NCBI GenBank assembly: GCA_002224055.1
Contig: AZLU01000030.1
Coordinates: 222,542 to 286,541, forward strand
Direction: 5' to 3'
From: Pezizomycotina sp. ARF18
Taxonomy: Eukaryota; Ascomycota
DNA length: 64,000 nucleotides
Below the pieces are notes generated by a model. The model saw only the letters and a program-made list of their open reading frames with translations. It was not told the origin of the DNA and made no database searches. A program made the translations under genes and the position numbers. Positions 1 to 12,500 of the stretch are shown here, piece after piece; the first letter of the stretch is position 1; each line of letters opens with the position of its first letter.

Positions 1-594
1 ATTACGAGATTAATATTCGCTGAGGAAACGGAGTCCTGGTAGCGACGTTGTAGACACTTTCGCTCCTTCGCCTTCGTATTTGAAGGATTCATGACACGAC
101 CAGTTTGACATACGAATACCCCAGCCAAACCACGATGAATTAATTTGCTTGAAAGAAATATTGCAAACCCTCCATATTCTCTGCGAGAGGGTATAATCCA
201 TTGGGTAATTCAATACGTCTCTATCCGAAAATGTACGTGTATAAACTATCGGAATGTGTTCCGGAAGAACGACTCGGCGTGGCAAGACGGTGTAAAACGG
301 TTGATAGCAGTATATTATTAATAAATAGATATATATCCTTATATGGATATTACTCTCATAAAGTTCATGTAAAATCTACCATTAAGGAATTTAAATCATA
401 TCGCGGTATGTCGACAATATATACTTTGCATTTTTTTTTCTGTCTTTTTTCCCTGGAAGAAAACCGTTATTTTGTTATTTATAAGCTTAATTCGGAGAAA
501 TATTACTTGATGTTGTATTGCGTGCATCGCGGGTCTCACCCTTTCCACGGTAACTGATAACGGCGATTACATTCACAGCCTCTAAAGCTGTCAA

Positions 595-626
<32 letters not shown>

Positions 627-1197
627 AATGAGCCAAACGCCCTTGACAAATGTGACTCAAAGCTCGGTTCTATCCCTGCATATCGAGCGCTCGTGGCGAA
701 AAGTTTCAGATTATCCGACAACCTTGATTCCAAATATGGCGATTTCTCTCGTTGTGTTCGACGTTTCTTCGCTCACTTGCTTTAGAGCTCGATAATTGAA
801 CAATGTAAAGCGAGCATTGGCAGCGGGAGATTCGTCTGTCGTAGCACACTGAGTCTAAAAAAAAAAAAAAGCTTTTCTCCGGATACAAAGGGAAAGAATT
901 GGATAATAATGCCACAAAAAGATAATGAAACCTGTTCCGGCATAAAGATCACCTTCCCATGGCTCTTACTACTATTAGGTACTAATACGCCAAACGCGAC
1001 ACCCTTCCGAAACCCTTAACCGATGTATTGCCAACCCGACGCAAGTCCTATAAGAGCGCGCAGCGAAAAGTATAGAAGAAAGCATATCGTCCACCAACAT
1101 TCCCCAAGCACTTCGAGGTCTTCAAAGAAGAAATCAGTAAATAAACATTAAAAAAAAAGTTTTTTTTGGGAGAAAAAGAATGTTTACCCTATAAACC
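1..1197. other. Intergenic, no gene seen
   Basis: No coding region can be supported here. Open frames are short and overlap in both strands. The stretch holds poly(A) tracts at about 593-611 and 857-870 and T-rich patches near 430. GC content is unremarkable and there is no RIP-like AT collapse. Confidence 0.6.
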
Positions 1198-1437
1198 CTA
1201 TGCGCGCCCATAAACACCAGCCAAGTAATACCGTACCCCACGGAAGGAATTTCCGCAGACTATATCACGGTAAAAACCGCTGTCGTTGTGGGTGTCGAGA
1301 TAGAGGCCGTAGATTACGAGAAATACGCCGGGTAGCGCGTAAAAGTACTCGAAGTACCGCTCGATGCGGCAGTAGTAGCAATTGGACGCCAGGGGATGTG
1401 TAAGTGGTTGTACCACTTCATCGGCGGCCTTCGTCAT
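1198..1437 (-). CDS. Unknown small membrane-like protein, copy A
   Basis: An open frame of 79 codons begins with ATG at 1437. The product starts MTKAADEVVQPL and contains a hydrophobic stretch around the motif ALPGVFLVIYGLY (residues about 34-46), followed by GFYRDIVC. I do not recognise the family. The case for coding is that a second locus at 2520-2738 on the same strand encodes a related peptide sharing VQP near the start, the ALPG hydrophobic core and a VC motif at the same spacing. Both lie beside long poly(A) tracts and both carry a matching ACCCTA-type sequence just past the 3' end. It may be a whole small gene, or one exon of a longer gene whose other exons are lost. Confidence 0.4.
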   Translation of the reverse strand: MTKAADEVVQPLTHPLASNCYYCRIERYFEYFYALPGVFLVIYGLYLDTHNDSGFYRDIVCGNSFRGVRYYLAGVYGRA

Positions 1438-2448
1438 CTTTTTCGTATATTGTGATGCTCTCGATGTCTAGTGATGGGAGGAAGGTTTGGATTCTTCGGC
1501 CTTTTTTTTTTTTTCGTCAGGATTGTTTTTTTCCACGTATACGGAATATCTACAGCTTAACGTGAAATGAGCGACCGGGTAAAAAAAAAAAAAAAAAAAA
1601 AAATTTTAAAACAAGTAAAACATGAAAAGCAGACCGGAAGGATTTATCTATATACTTAGAGGGAATAGATAGTATATAGGTAATACTCAAGTAGCTATAC
1701 AAGCCGTCTCCTGATGATTGGCAGTGCAGTGCTTCGAGAAATTCCTCACGTTCAGACGGAAAGTGAGAATTCTGCCAAAATTCGATCCCAATGTAGATTT
1801 TGGTACCAGACTGGAAGGCGCCTGTTCTCCAAATTAAAACACCGCCAAAAATTGAAGAAACATTGAATTTGATTATTCCGGGATTCTAGATTTCTGATTT
1901 AAAGGCAGGAGATATGTATTTTATTGCTAGGGAGATTAGCAGAATAGATACAATTGGTAAAGCTTACCGCATTGTAATAATACCGTTATTGTTACTCGTA
2001 CCTTTTTCTCATCATCCCACCCTTTCTGCCTAAATATCTGAAATATATGGATCAATGATCTTCCAGAGCTTAAGCTTTTTTAAAAATCGAAATGTCAATA
2101 AAGATGCGCTCTCGCTAACCAACGAAGCCAGGTCTTTCCTAAGTTTCTAATGAGATATCCCCATTCTTCATGGTCGCAACACCGGCAAGACCGTTCCGCA
2201 TTTTACATCCCAGCTATTAGAAAATCAGCCACGTAGCCGGACAATCCGCCATGACTTGATATAATATAGCGCAAACCCAGCGAGTAATTCCACGCACAGC
2301 ACAAGGAAGATATATATGACCGCATACATCTTCGGAGTGACATTGCTCATGATGCTCATTGACTAGTGTCAAAAACGCCGAGTACAGCGGTTGTGTTAGC
2401 TATAATAGCTGGAGATGATACGATGTTATAACGAAAGGTTTTGTTCCC

Positions 2449-2482
<34 letters not shown>

Positions 2483-2519
2483 GAGAGAGGCAAGATGTGA
2501 ACGGAGGCATTGAGCAGAA
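1438..2519. other. Intergenic with long poly(A) tracts
   Basis: No gene is supported. It contains a T tract near 1501-1514, an uninterrupted run of 23 A at 1581-1603 and a run of 29 A at 2449-2477. The remainder is mixed composition with frequent stops in all frames. Confidence 0.6.
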
Positions 2520-2738
2520 CCTACCCTAAAACCCTATGTATTCCCAAACAAATAAGCCAAAGGAGCCCGTACGGCGCTAACAAAACCTATCGCAGACCAC
2601 GCCTTGTAACGTGGGTCCGTGCTTGAAAAATGTACATATAATAAGCGCAATGCCGGGAAGAGCGGCGACGTTCTCGAAGAAGCGCTTTCTTGCAGATGTT
2701 ACATTCGGGCTGGTAGAGACGTGCGGTGGTTGTACCAT
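2520..2738 (-). pseudogene. Unknown small membrane-like protein, copy B (paralogue of copy A)
   Basis: Reading from ATG at 2738 gives a 53-residue frame starting MVQPPHV, with a hydrophobic core ALPGIALIICTFF and ending GVVCDRFC before TAG at 2577-2579. Past the stop the same frame runs on into WEYIGF, which lines up with the tail of copy A at 1198-1437. Alignment by eye with copy A matches QP at the start, a basic/aromatic stretch, ALPG plus hydrophobic residues, and the VC motif. The TAG falls where copy A still codes, so this copy is probably broken. The family is not recognised. The two copies in the same orientation suggest an old local duplication. Confidence 0.4.
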
Positions 2739-5410
2739 CCGCTACGCTGGCGTCGGGCAGTTCGCGGCAGCGAGCTAGTAGTACAGTTTAAATTGTCGAG
2801 GCTGATGTACGACTGCGTGGGTTGGCCGTGGTGTTGCGGGAGAGGAGGACTTTTCGCTGAAATCCGACATGTTTGGGGTTTTGTGACCGTTTTCTTTTTA
2901 GGATAGAAGTATATCTTTTAGGCTAATTTAAACAAAAAATTGAAATAGTACTCAGGTAATATCGAGGGAATGTGAGCGGAAATCGAAAGGATCTTAGTAG
3001 TATATATGTATCAATTGCTGGATCTTCGCTGAAACAAATCGTCAAAGCCTAATTAAATAATCCTATGCTTTTATATTATCCTTTAACCTCGCTTCCCTTT
3101 TATTCTTGTGAGCCAAGATGCGGAAGAAAGTAGACGTAACGAAGGCTTCGCATTTTTCGTAAATAAATTCATATTGTACAATTGCACTGTGACACTAATA
3201 AATCGGAGGATTGGAGGATCGCAGAAAGCACGGTATCCTTTCGAACATACGGACACGAACAAAAAAATATCCTGCATTTATGGGTTTTCTATAGATCTAT
3301 GTGGCACCTGAATCATACTTAGATATCTGTGAAGGATTGATTAGAATCTCTTAGTAGTATTATATTTCCAAAGCTTAGAAGGTTAAGCCAGAGTTTGGAC
3401 TTATATACACAGTGAACATCTTCTCCGTAATTTTCTCTCGCTGGGAATACTATACCGGCTTCCTGTAATTCATCGTAAGACTTACGGAGCGATTGATAGA
3501 CTTTCGTATCGCGTTGTTCATAGCGGACTCATCCACGGGGTCCGGTTGGAAAGATACCAAAAAAAAAAGAAATCCGCAGCCAAGACTTCCCGTTTTTGCC
3601 AACGATGCAAACCCCATCGCTTCCCTCTCCGAGGAGGAGAGGGGATAAAAAAAAAGAAAAAAAAAGAAGGGGCTCTAGATTTCTCAATAAATTAATAAAT
3701 TTGTAGGTCATTCTCATCCGCTCTCCGCAAGGAGAACTGACGCGGACCGATTTCAATATCACGACTTCACAGCGCAGCCTCGGGATAGAGTCATACGGGC
3801 GTTCATATCGTCTCAGGAGACCAACGATTTCAGATCATTTCTAGGGCTACCAGCGTGGTTGCCGGTGAGTCTAATTAGTATGAATAACGACTTTGATATC
3901 GTCTTCACAGGTATAACCAGCACCTATTCAACGCTCCACATATCTCCCGGCCGTAGCTCGAAGCTTGACGCAGCTTGCCTTCGCTGATTGTTTATTTGTG
4001 CCTTTGCTTGGCGTAGAAGCTAGCGTATACAGCTAGCTGGGCCGTTTCGAAATTTTGTACGCGCAATCGGATATCGGAACGGTTTCCCCTACGAGGCTAT
4101 GAAAGCCCCAGAGGAATAGAAAATACTAGCATTGGTTACGGTATCATCTTCACACGTGGAAGGATTCTCAGAGAGATAAAAAGTCGATTTACTCGATCGA
4201 GAAAAGAAATGGGTCCCGAGTACGTAACGGAGATATGCGACGTGTCGTAGGTCTGGATACTGGAGACTCATCTCTTTTCACCTACACTTTCTCGCTGGAA
4301 ACGTTCTACGAAGCGGGCCTCTTTACTGATACTTCGTTCAGAGAGACGTATAGTCGTCTTTAGTGGTTCCTCTGATTATATGCCAGATCTAAAATATTCC
4401 CGAACAAAACCTCTGGAGGTCTCCTAGGAAATGTTCGCCGAGTCCGTCGAAGTTCGCGATTCTCAAAGTGGGGCTATATACGCAATCTCAGTGACACCCG
4501 TTCCAGGTTCTAACACGCGAAGCTATAGGGCTCATATTTTTCCGTAACGTTTTACCCCACAGACCGCGCGGCGATATACTCAATATTAACATCATACGAA
4601 TCACATATTTCCGATAGTTTCCGGGGGGGGGGGGGTTAGATATCGATGGTTTATCGGTCGGTAGGTGGGAACTTGGCAGAGCCTTCATGGCCTCGGGGGT
4701 TTGATTCCTTTTCCAGTAGCGAAATTTCAATCCATCCTGGAACGGTTCCACCAACAGTTCTTGACCTGCTCTAATCGTAGAGATTAATATCCTTTTCTGG
4801 GGCTCATCCGTTCAAAGCACAACGGTTGAGACTATAAGACAAGGGGATATCATGGAAGAAAAGAGGATCTGTGGGGCCAGCACCTGTCGTCGTACTGATT
4901 ACGTGGTCAGAATACGATCAGATCTGTACCTCAGATACGGTTCTCTGAGCAGAAATTACTAAGATTGACCGCAAATATCGCAGGATCAGGAAGGTGAGAA
5001 GATGTCTTGGTATTTATTTACTCCACGAACAGGTACAATCCTTGTAATTGGACGAGGCTTTATTTTTAATGAGGTAAAATGTAGATATTCGTATACCTGC
5101 CGTCGCAATACGACGTGTGAGAACGATTGGGCGGTTGATAAGCCCGTGGGCCGTGAATCCAACGGCGGCTCCGTTCGCTTTTTATGTTTAAAAATCCGAA
5201 TTTTAGTTTTTTCACGATGTTCCAGTATTTATATATAATCTAGGCAGCCATGCCTTTTTCCTTCCCAGACCGAAGCCTATTCTCGTGTCAAATTTTCCCT
5301 AGACCTACGGAGGCGACGAACCTGCTGCGCCGAAACGCTTTCTTGACGACCTTTTCACTTTTTGGGTTAGCTTCATGTTCACGGGTTGAACCATCGTATA
5401 TTCTGCAACA
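2739..5410. other. Intergenic, possible gene remnants
   Basis: No gene is supported. GC-richer coding-like patches occur near 2750-2880 and 3750-4080 but no family is recognisable. At 3865-3910 there is a GTGAGT...TTCACAG pair only 46 nt apart that could be a very short intron, but the flanking frames do not join into a convincing protein. The last ~120 bases, pyrimidine-rich in parts, form the likely 5' leader of the transporter starting at 5411. A run of 12 or 13 G lies near 4623-4636. Confidence 0.5.
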
Positions 5411-7208
5411 ATGACGAACATCACCGACGACCACGACGACAACCGCCACGATGCGACCGACGAAACGCCGCTTCTCCCGCACTCCCGCTCTTCATCTCCG
5501 AAGCAGCAGCCGAAAATCTTCGGAATACCGAGGCAGCAGTTCATCGTGACGCTTTTAGTAGCCTTACTAGTGGTATGGGCGACTTCGGTTCGTTCCTGCT
5601 GGGCGCGCCGACGGTGCGGATTTACGAGCGATCGCGTGCCGCGACTGGTACCGCAGCACGATCCGGGTTCGATAGACATGATGCCCTGAGTGCCATTCCG
5701 GAGGAGAAGTGCAAGCTCCGCCCGATACAGGACCGCGTGGCGAATGTTAAGGGGTGGGCGCTTATGTTCGATAACATTCCTGGTAAGGAATAAATTTTTA
5801 CCGAAATTCTACTCTTACGATCACGATACAATGGAGAAGAATGAAATGGAATATCATTGCTGGATGAAATTTGTTTATTCTGTGTTTCTTGCAGCGATTA
5901 TCATGGCTCTCCGATGGGTGCTTTAGCCGTAAGTCGGACGGAAACCGGCGATGATTTTCAATTACCTGGGATATTTTTGAGCATGTGCTGGCAGTTTTCA
6001 GTGTGTAGTATACCTAATTTTCCGTGTCGTATATGTGCTCTTAAGCAATGTTTACAGTTCAGCCAATGCTACGTACAATTCCCTTTTCATTCGCTAATTA
6101 ATTTTCATCTGCAGGCATACTCGGTCTCGCCTAGAGCTCGTCTGGGCTTCCGCCATGTTTTTCTTCATCGGGGGCGGCAGCCGGTCATCGTCGCCTCCTC
6201 CTCTCGTTCTGTCAGATGTAACGCCGGAGACGAAAGGTAAATCAAACATTCTCCAAGTTAAACAAATCACCGCAGTATAAAAGTGCTAACATTTTTTTTT
6301 ACAGGATGAGCGCCTTCCTCCCTCCGCCATGGTCTACGCCTCATGATGATCGCACGCCCGTCGCATCCGTCCTCATGACATAAACGTCTGGTCCCGTCGC
6401 CGTCTCCTTCGGCTTCATTACCACTGGCGTCGTCTTCCTCTTCCTCATGCCGGAAACGAAGACTTCGAAGCTGCGCCTGAAGGTTCTCGCCGCGCTCGCG
6501 TCCACGGTGAGGGTGAAGACGACCTTACCCGGGGACATCAAGAGCGTAATTCACAGACAATTACACCTCGCGAAGATGATGATCGCGTTTATGCTAGAGG
6601 ATATCAACGTTTCTAATCCTCGTTATCGCTGCGATGCTGCACAACGTCGGCGTGGACTTCCGCCTCTGTGTTCCTGCAGTACGTCTCGAGCGGTACGGTG
6701 GTGGACGATATCGCAGGCGAATTTCCTGACGTCGCTGCGGGCGGGGTTTGTACTGTTTGTTGCTGGCTGTTTTACCGGGGATTTTCCCACCTGCTGCTCG
6801 TGAAACTACGCTACCGACCGTCAAAAAGGATTTTCATCTGTCGGATTCTATAATACTACAACACTCGGAACGACGCTCATCGGTATTTCGCCGACGCCTG
6901 TGGGTGTAGTCGCTGGACAAGCCATCGATGCATTGGGCACGGGTTACTCGTCCGCGCTGCGCTCGCTGGCGACGAGTCTTGTCGATCCGCATAATATCGG
7001 ACGGTTATATAGTTCCATGGCGATATTCGAGGCAGTAGGATCGATTGTAGCGGGGCCGATGCTGGCGGCGCTGTTCAGGTGGGGTTGAAGTTGGGAGGGG
7101 TGTGGCTGGGATACCGTTTATTTTCACGGGGTGTTTGTACGGTTCATGGCGTGCTTGACGTTTTTGGTGAAGCCGAAAGCTAGAGAGCTTGCGCACCACG
7201 ACGGGTAG
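5411..7208 (+). CDS. Major facilitator superfamily (MFS) transporter, frameshifted
   Basis: A fungal MFS transporter of about 500 residues, a plasma- or vacuole-membrane exchanger of small solutes; the substrate cannot be told. The start is ATG 5411 (MTNITDDHDD), with a polar N-terminus then a first membrane helix (FIVTLLVALLVVWATS). Introns fit at 5783-5894 (GTAAGG...TTGCAG), 5929-6114 (GTAAGT...TGCAG, branch CGCTAAT) and 6237-6304 (GTAAAT...TTTACAG, branch GTGCTAAC). Recognisable pieces follow the family order: the PEEKCKL-PIQDR loop, MGALA after helix 2, GGGS-VIVAS, SFGFITTGVVFLFLMPETK, then IGISPTPVG and SIVAGPMLAALF near the C-terminus. The tail KPKARELAHHDG ends at TAG 7206-7208. The frame changes at least six times. 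In several places (near 5911, and in exon 3 at 6115-6236) adding one C to a CC run would restore the expected helix, so sequencing error is likely, though true decay is not excluded. Confidence 0.8.
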
Positions 7209-7515
7209 AGAGAGTCTACGAATCTCTAGGGAGCTGATTTCGGGGTGATATATAGAAGCTCATATCTTCCAGGCTCGAGGTCATCTATGATGGACCATCA
7301 CACTAGTATCTTATCCTGTTTGATGCATGCACTTTTTTTTTATTTTTTTATTAAAGGTGTTATGGGGATATATGGACTCACGGCAGAATCATAATTTAAA
7401 TCCAACTCCGTAGCATTCGTAATACATTCTCTCGATCGTGAATAATTGGCGATATATTTCACATGAAAACAAAATAACCTAGCTAAGAACCCTCATTTCC
7501 GCGTCCTCTTCTCCC
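7209..7515. other. Intergenic between transporter and unknown gene
   Basis: AT-rich spacer with T-rich runs near 7331-7350. It presumably holds the 3' end of the transporter transcript and the promoter of the next locus. No motif stands out. Confidence 0.5.
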
Positions 7516-7981
7516 GTGGGTATTTCCACCTCACCCGCCCCTCCAAAATCAACGTCGGCTCCCCTCCCCATCAAATCTCACGATACACCCGCTCACGACA
7601 AAAGTCACGACGAGGATATTTACATCACAAACACTCGGTGGGATGACGGCACGGTAGCAGGCGTTCAGCTTTACAAGAGAAACCTCTCAAGGCAAAAAGG
7701 TCCGTACTTGCTTGTCATGATGCAGGAGCGGACCATCTACAACGGCGGGCAAGCTGCGTAACAAAGGAAAGGCATCTTAAACAAAGGCGGAAGTTTCCAG
7801 CGCAGCCCGGATAACAGAAAGGGCAGGGCTAGAAGCGGTTGTAGGGCCTGTTGCGGGCAGGTCAGATATACCCATACCTTCCTACGTCATATTATCATCG
7901 CAGCTGCACATACCGGCTCTCGATCGAGCAATCGCCGCCATAAAGCAAAACCGGATAGACGAGCCTGATAGTCAAAAATAA
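7516..7981 (+). CDS. Unknown protein, one frameshift
   Basis: A first frame (7516-7761) encodes a proline/serine-rich start (TSPAPPKSTSAPLPIKSHD) followed by the ordered-looking segment DIYITNTRWDDGTVAGVQLY. A second frame from about 7777 to TAA 7979-7981 encodes AGLEAVVGPVAGRSDIPIPS then a helix-like tail with IPALDRAIAAIKQNRIDEP. The join needs one indel between about 7740 and 7790. I do not recognise the family. The coding case rests on low-redundancy, protein-like sequence in both halves and higher GC than the flanks. The first ATG at 7696 or an upstream in-frame start may also be used; the annotated 5' end at 7516 (GTG) is not a certain start. Confidence 0.4.
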
Positions 7982-8189
7982 GCTGCCGAAGTATCCTCCA
8001 ACAAAATGCTATCACTCATATGGCGGAACTGACGAGGATTACTCTTATTATCGACGCCTCCGAAAGCAAGGTTACATATGGACTGTCTAGATTAAAACTC
8101 TAGGAATCGTCCTTCCTTGGCTCCTTTTTCACTCCTCCACCTCGACAACTCCGGTCATTTTTCTATACTATACTACAAAAAAAAAAAAA

Positions 8190-8206
8190 GAGAGAGAGAG
8201 AGAGAG
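8190..8206. repeat. (AG)n microsatellite
   Basis: About eight AG units directly after an A run at 8177-8189. Confidence 0.85.
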
Positions 8207-9740
8207 GACTGATATCTACTGCACTACAATTTTATTTTTCCTTTATTTCGAATAGATGTTGAGACAGGGTTAATATGCTATGTATATTTTAGTTGCAATA
8301 TCCTAAGATGTGTTCAGTAAACGTAAAATATATACTGTATTATTATTTTAGCTACAGAACATTAAAAAAAAAAAAAAATGATCCTTGATGATAATACCCC
8401 GGACAACTCCATCGTAATACAGTCCACTTTTTAATAGCAAGTATTCCTTCCTTAGATGCTGTCGTGATACTGTAAAAAGCCAAATCGATGATGCCGTAAC
8501 AATTGCGGTGTCCGCCCAATATTTTCCATAGAAAAGAAGAAGAAAAATATACGAGAAGAAACGCTCTTCAATCAATAATGCAGTCGCATATGCATATCCG
8601 CTCCCAAATCATTCCCCGTCCTCCGTATTCATCCCTTCTTTCCCATCTTGATCTTGACACGTTACCTTCTTCTCTTCGCCTTAGCAGTATCGACTTCGTT
8701 CTCGGCCTCTCCCTCTCCGTTCCGTTGGCGTTAATGACGTATCGTAACCTTATCGTCGCGCATAGAAAGTGAGACCCTATTGCAAACATAAAATCTGTCC
8801 CAGTATTAACGTTTTCGAACTGAGAGTCGGACGGGGACCTCGAGGTTCTGTTGACGCCCTCAATGGTTACGGTGCGGACGTCGCCTTCGGTGTTGAGGCG
8901 CTTTGACGTCTAGCCTCATCCTCTATTAGTATCCACGTTCTAAGAAAGGAAGAAAGAAAAAAAAGTAGAAGGGAATTTGTTATCCCTTGCTAAGCAACAC
9001 TGCGGACTCCCCGTGACAACGACAAAAAAGACCACATTACTCCCGTTCCTCCCATCTCGACTTCACCAACGCGCATAGGAAGGACCCATTTGCTTGTACA
9101 AGATTCTTCGATCAGTCCTGCCTTTTTACCCTTCCAGCCTTAACAGCTGACGCCCAGAGACTGCTTCATCTCAATTCCTTTTCCAGCTCCTTGAGAAGTT
9201 CGCGGATCAACATCGGTAAAGGGCGGCGACGTAACCCCGTGTGGTAGTAAGTATAGTGGGATAATACGCAGGATGATCATGTCGAGCCTAGTAGAATCCA
9301 TGACGGCGACTTCGACTTCGGTTCGGATTCGAGGGTGGAGACGGATTCGGATTTGAGGGCGGAGCGGAAGTAGCAGTGAGAGTCGCTTCTAAACAACGGC
9401 CCGCGTTCGCAACTGGGATGTTCATCTCGTCATTGGCGCGTTTATCCTCGACGCCGCCGAAACGCGAAATGGGACGGCACGGTGAAAGGTGCTAGTTAAT
9501 GGAAGGGGAGGACCTGAACGAACGCCTTCGAGGTAGTTGACGGGTGATCCTGAACATTTTTAAAGACGTCTACTGTTTCTTAGTAGAGAGTATCGTTAAA
9601 GGAGTTTGTTTTTGGTGACGTAATGACGGGTGAAAATGGTTAGTTAGCAATCTTACTGACGAAAAATTAAGGTCGGCTATTTATCGTGCGCGCCGAAAAT
9701 GTGGGGTCTTTTTTTTGCCCTAAGACGGTTTTTACGCCTC

Positions 9741-9763
9741 TTTTTTTTTTTTTTTTTTTTTTT
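9741..9763. repeat. Poly(T) tract, 23 nt
   Basis: Uninterrupted run of T, one of more than thirty homopolymer A/T tracts of 12 nt or longer in the window. Confidence 0.85.
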
Positions 9764-10749
9764 CCCTCAGCAAGCTGAAAAGCCAACAGGTCTGAGGAAT
9801 ACTTGTACACTACGTAAGGTATATTGTAAATTGGCCCTGGTGGCAACCGGCGAAGACGTTATTACGCTTTCAGAACAAGTCTATGAAGCAGTTAAAAAGC
9901 GTGACCGTTCTGCGATATTAGCTATCTTGAATGTTGAGTTATAGTATTCTCATCCTTTCAACGGAAAAGGCTTCAACATCCATTTCATTTGAAACATATG
10001 CAATAACGATATCGAATATGGCAGAAGCGGGAGCAGGCGGCTTAGAATATATAAAGAAGAACAATTACCTAGCTAGGTAGTTATCTACCTTAGTTCATGA
10101 AACAGTGCAACGCCATGGGATAAACAACAACAATTGACGAGTCCGTGCGTTTCTTTCAAGACCTGAATATAAGTATGCAAGGCTCGATACGCAGTAGTGC
10201 TTCGTTAAAAAAAAAAAAAATTCTCCAATCCAGAAAAAAGAAAAGTTCGACAGCTCAAAATCAACAAGTCGTATCAATCACCAAAAAAAAAACTTCGTTA
10301 CTCCATGATAGGATCCAAACACTTATATCCTCGAGAGGATCTCAGCCTCAGTAACTCCGTACCAAAAAGAAGATCCTTTCAAGCGCCGTTGCAAATGTTG
10401 AAAACCTCATCTTTATCGATTCTACATGAGAGGAGTACGAGTTAGCAAGTGTCCCAATACCCAAATTTTTGTTGGGGGGGAATGGAGGGTAGGGTTACTC
10501 GCGGCAGTCGCAGTACATGACGGTACCGCTCAACTTGACCCGATGTCGAATAATTGCCGCAGGCGATCCAAAGTAAGGCGATCAAACGCAGATGAAGCCG
10601 GCGTACGCTGCATCAACTCCTGAGACGCGGCGGGAGATGTGCTACAGTGAATAGTCAGGGTGTTCCATTTTCCTTCCATAACTCTCACGAGGAAAACTTC
10701 CCTAATAAAAAGGAAAGGGGGAAGAGATTGCTTTCTTCGCTTACGTCAT

Positions 10750-11130
10750 GCCGTACAGCGCGCTGTATATGATCCGAACTCCGCGCCGTGATCTTGCGTA
10801 CCCAGCATGCGACCTTCGCAGCTTCCTGTGCGAGCACCAGAACGGGCAACAGGGCGGACGGTGCTGGACGCCAAGCCGAGGGAGAAAATGAAGAACACGA
10901 AGAGGACAAGGCCAGGCTTCGCGCGGAGTTCCGGGTTGGTGGCGGATGACGGTGATGTCGTACAGGTAATTTTCGGCTTGGCTCGGCTGGTTTTTGAATT
11001 TGTTGTTCGCTTTGATGGGGGGGGAGGAACCGTGGTACACCTTCATCGGCTCGGTGGGTCCGAGGAAGGGGTTTCTTCTGTGGTGCTGGTCATCGTTGAT
11101 TGTCTCGGAGATGATGAAGATTGCTTTTTT
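10750..11130 (-). other. Possible small membrane-protein locus, unresolved frame
   Basis: A GC-rich stretch where all three minus frames stay open for 50 to 100 codons. One frame starts MKVYHGSSPPIKANN and reads YLYDITVIRHQPG. Another contains the hydrophobic segment PGLVLFVFFIFSLGLA, and a third reads ALLPVLVLAQEAAKVACW. A frameshifted single-pass membrane protein would explain this, with a start near ATG 11092 (MTSTTEETPSS). No family is recognised, so this is a weak call. Confidence 0.25.
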
Positions 11131-12500
11131 GTGAGGAGATGAAGCTATGCCTTTCGATTATTTTAGGTTCGTTATGGATGGTCGAGTTATCGAGGAGATG
11201 ATGGTTATGGTTAAAGATAGTTCAGAGAAGATGAGAAGGGGGAACGACGAAATACAAGCAAAATATGTAGATAATCATCTCTTTTCTTTCTCTTTTTTTT
11301 TTTTTTTTTGTGACGTCCGCCGCTCACGGCTTCCTCTTCTCTACTAGAGTAAGATTTTCTATAGAGCAGCAAACCTCCTCGCCTTTCACCGGCCCGCAAT
11401 CGAACGAGAAAATCCTTCAGCCTTGATGACGAACGGAACCACAGCTCGAGTCCCGCTCCCTCGTTAAGTCGAAAAACTTCTCCACATGCAGTGAGATCGC
11501 GATCGATCCAGGTGAATGAATGTGAGATTGATATCCACAACATCAAGCCGTAGTCTAGCAGTCGTGTGCCTGGGAGCCAAGAACGGCTTCCCGGCCACCG
11601 TGAGCATTATCTTCGTTATGAGGTCGCCGGTCTTCGCGCTCAGACGTAGATATCATAGCCTCGCAGATGCTCTTCCTCGTAAGGCCCATGTCCATGGGTA
11701 TGGTTCCTTTATGTATTGGCATTGGAGGGCCCCTAAGGCGGGGGAAGGAGCCTTCATGTTGCTCTACTGTATCTCTACATGCTACAGGGATCAATGTCAA
11801 AGTTTTATCTGAGAGCTGAGTTTTTTTTTTTTTTTAGTTTTAATTTGTTTTTTTTTTCCTTCTTATTATTAGCACGAAAGTTCCTTCTTCCTATTCTGTC
11901 TCTATATTCCGTATACCACATTATAAAAACTGCACTCATATCACCCTTGATCGAGGCTAAGTTAGCCTTTTATAGGGGAAACTTATGTTGAAATCCTTGA
12001 AAAAAGGAAACATACTTCAACTTGTTGTTTTTCGGATGCTGTTCGAAGCTTTATGCTGATCTCTAGATCTGCTGCCTCCGCCTTTCGTAAAACATTTCTT
12101 TCTTCCTGCTTTTACTTTTTGGGTTTGGGTGTAAAACAATCGCAAGGGAATCGGTAGCATGGGGTTTATTTGAACCGAAAAACGTTGTTTCGAAGGTTGT
12201 TTATATAATGTTAGGAGTGTAAGTATTTAATTAAGCCTTTGAGCTCCAGTGTCCACGCAACCGGGCTGCAACCTCACTTTGACATTCTTATAAAAACCCT
12301 AAAGCCATCATTGATGCAAATTTTCCCGCGGGGAAACATCTGTTTCAAATATTTCTTTTCGATCAGTCACCGCAAGCATCGCATTCATTCCACCAGAACC
12401 GTTTCGATATTTTCATACAGGTACTTCTCCAAACTCATTTCTCCTCTCTGCTGAATCTAACCCGCGTTCGGCAGCCTTCGTATCTTTATATCGTAAAACT
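11131..12500. other. Intergenic, no gene supported
   Basis: Mixed composition with T tracts near 11293-11309 and 11820-11835. A GC-richer patch at 11380-11760 has overlapping frames on both strands, but I recognise nothing in them. Confidence 0.5.

Larger units (their letters stand above)
7982..10740. other. Intergenic, no gene supported
   Basis: Only short overlapping frames are found. A GC-richer patch at about 8820-9560 has coding-like composition, but all three plus frames are broken and no motif is recognisable. Simple sequence includes (AG)n at 8190-8206 preceded by A13, a poly(A) run near 8364-8378, a 23-T run at 9741-9763 and an A14 run near 10207-10220. A perfect 14-bp palindrome lies at 10066-10079 and recurs at 46038-46051. 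Confidence 0.5.

Noticed and set aside
1188-2536. ACCCTA/AACCCTA motifs resembling telomeric repeats
   Set aside because: Only one or two units per site and not tandem; better explained as part of the duplicated fragment pair.
3865-3910. Possible 46-nt intron (GTGAGT...TTCACAG)
   Set aside because: Too short for the introns seen elsewhere in this window, and the joined exons do not give a convincing protein.
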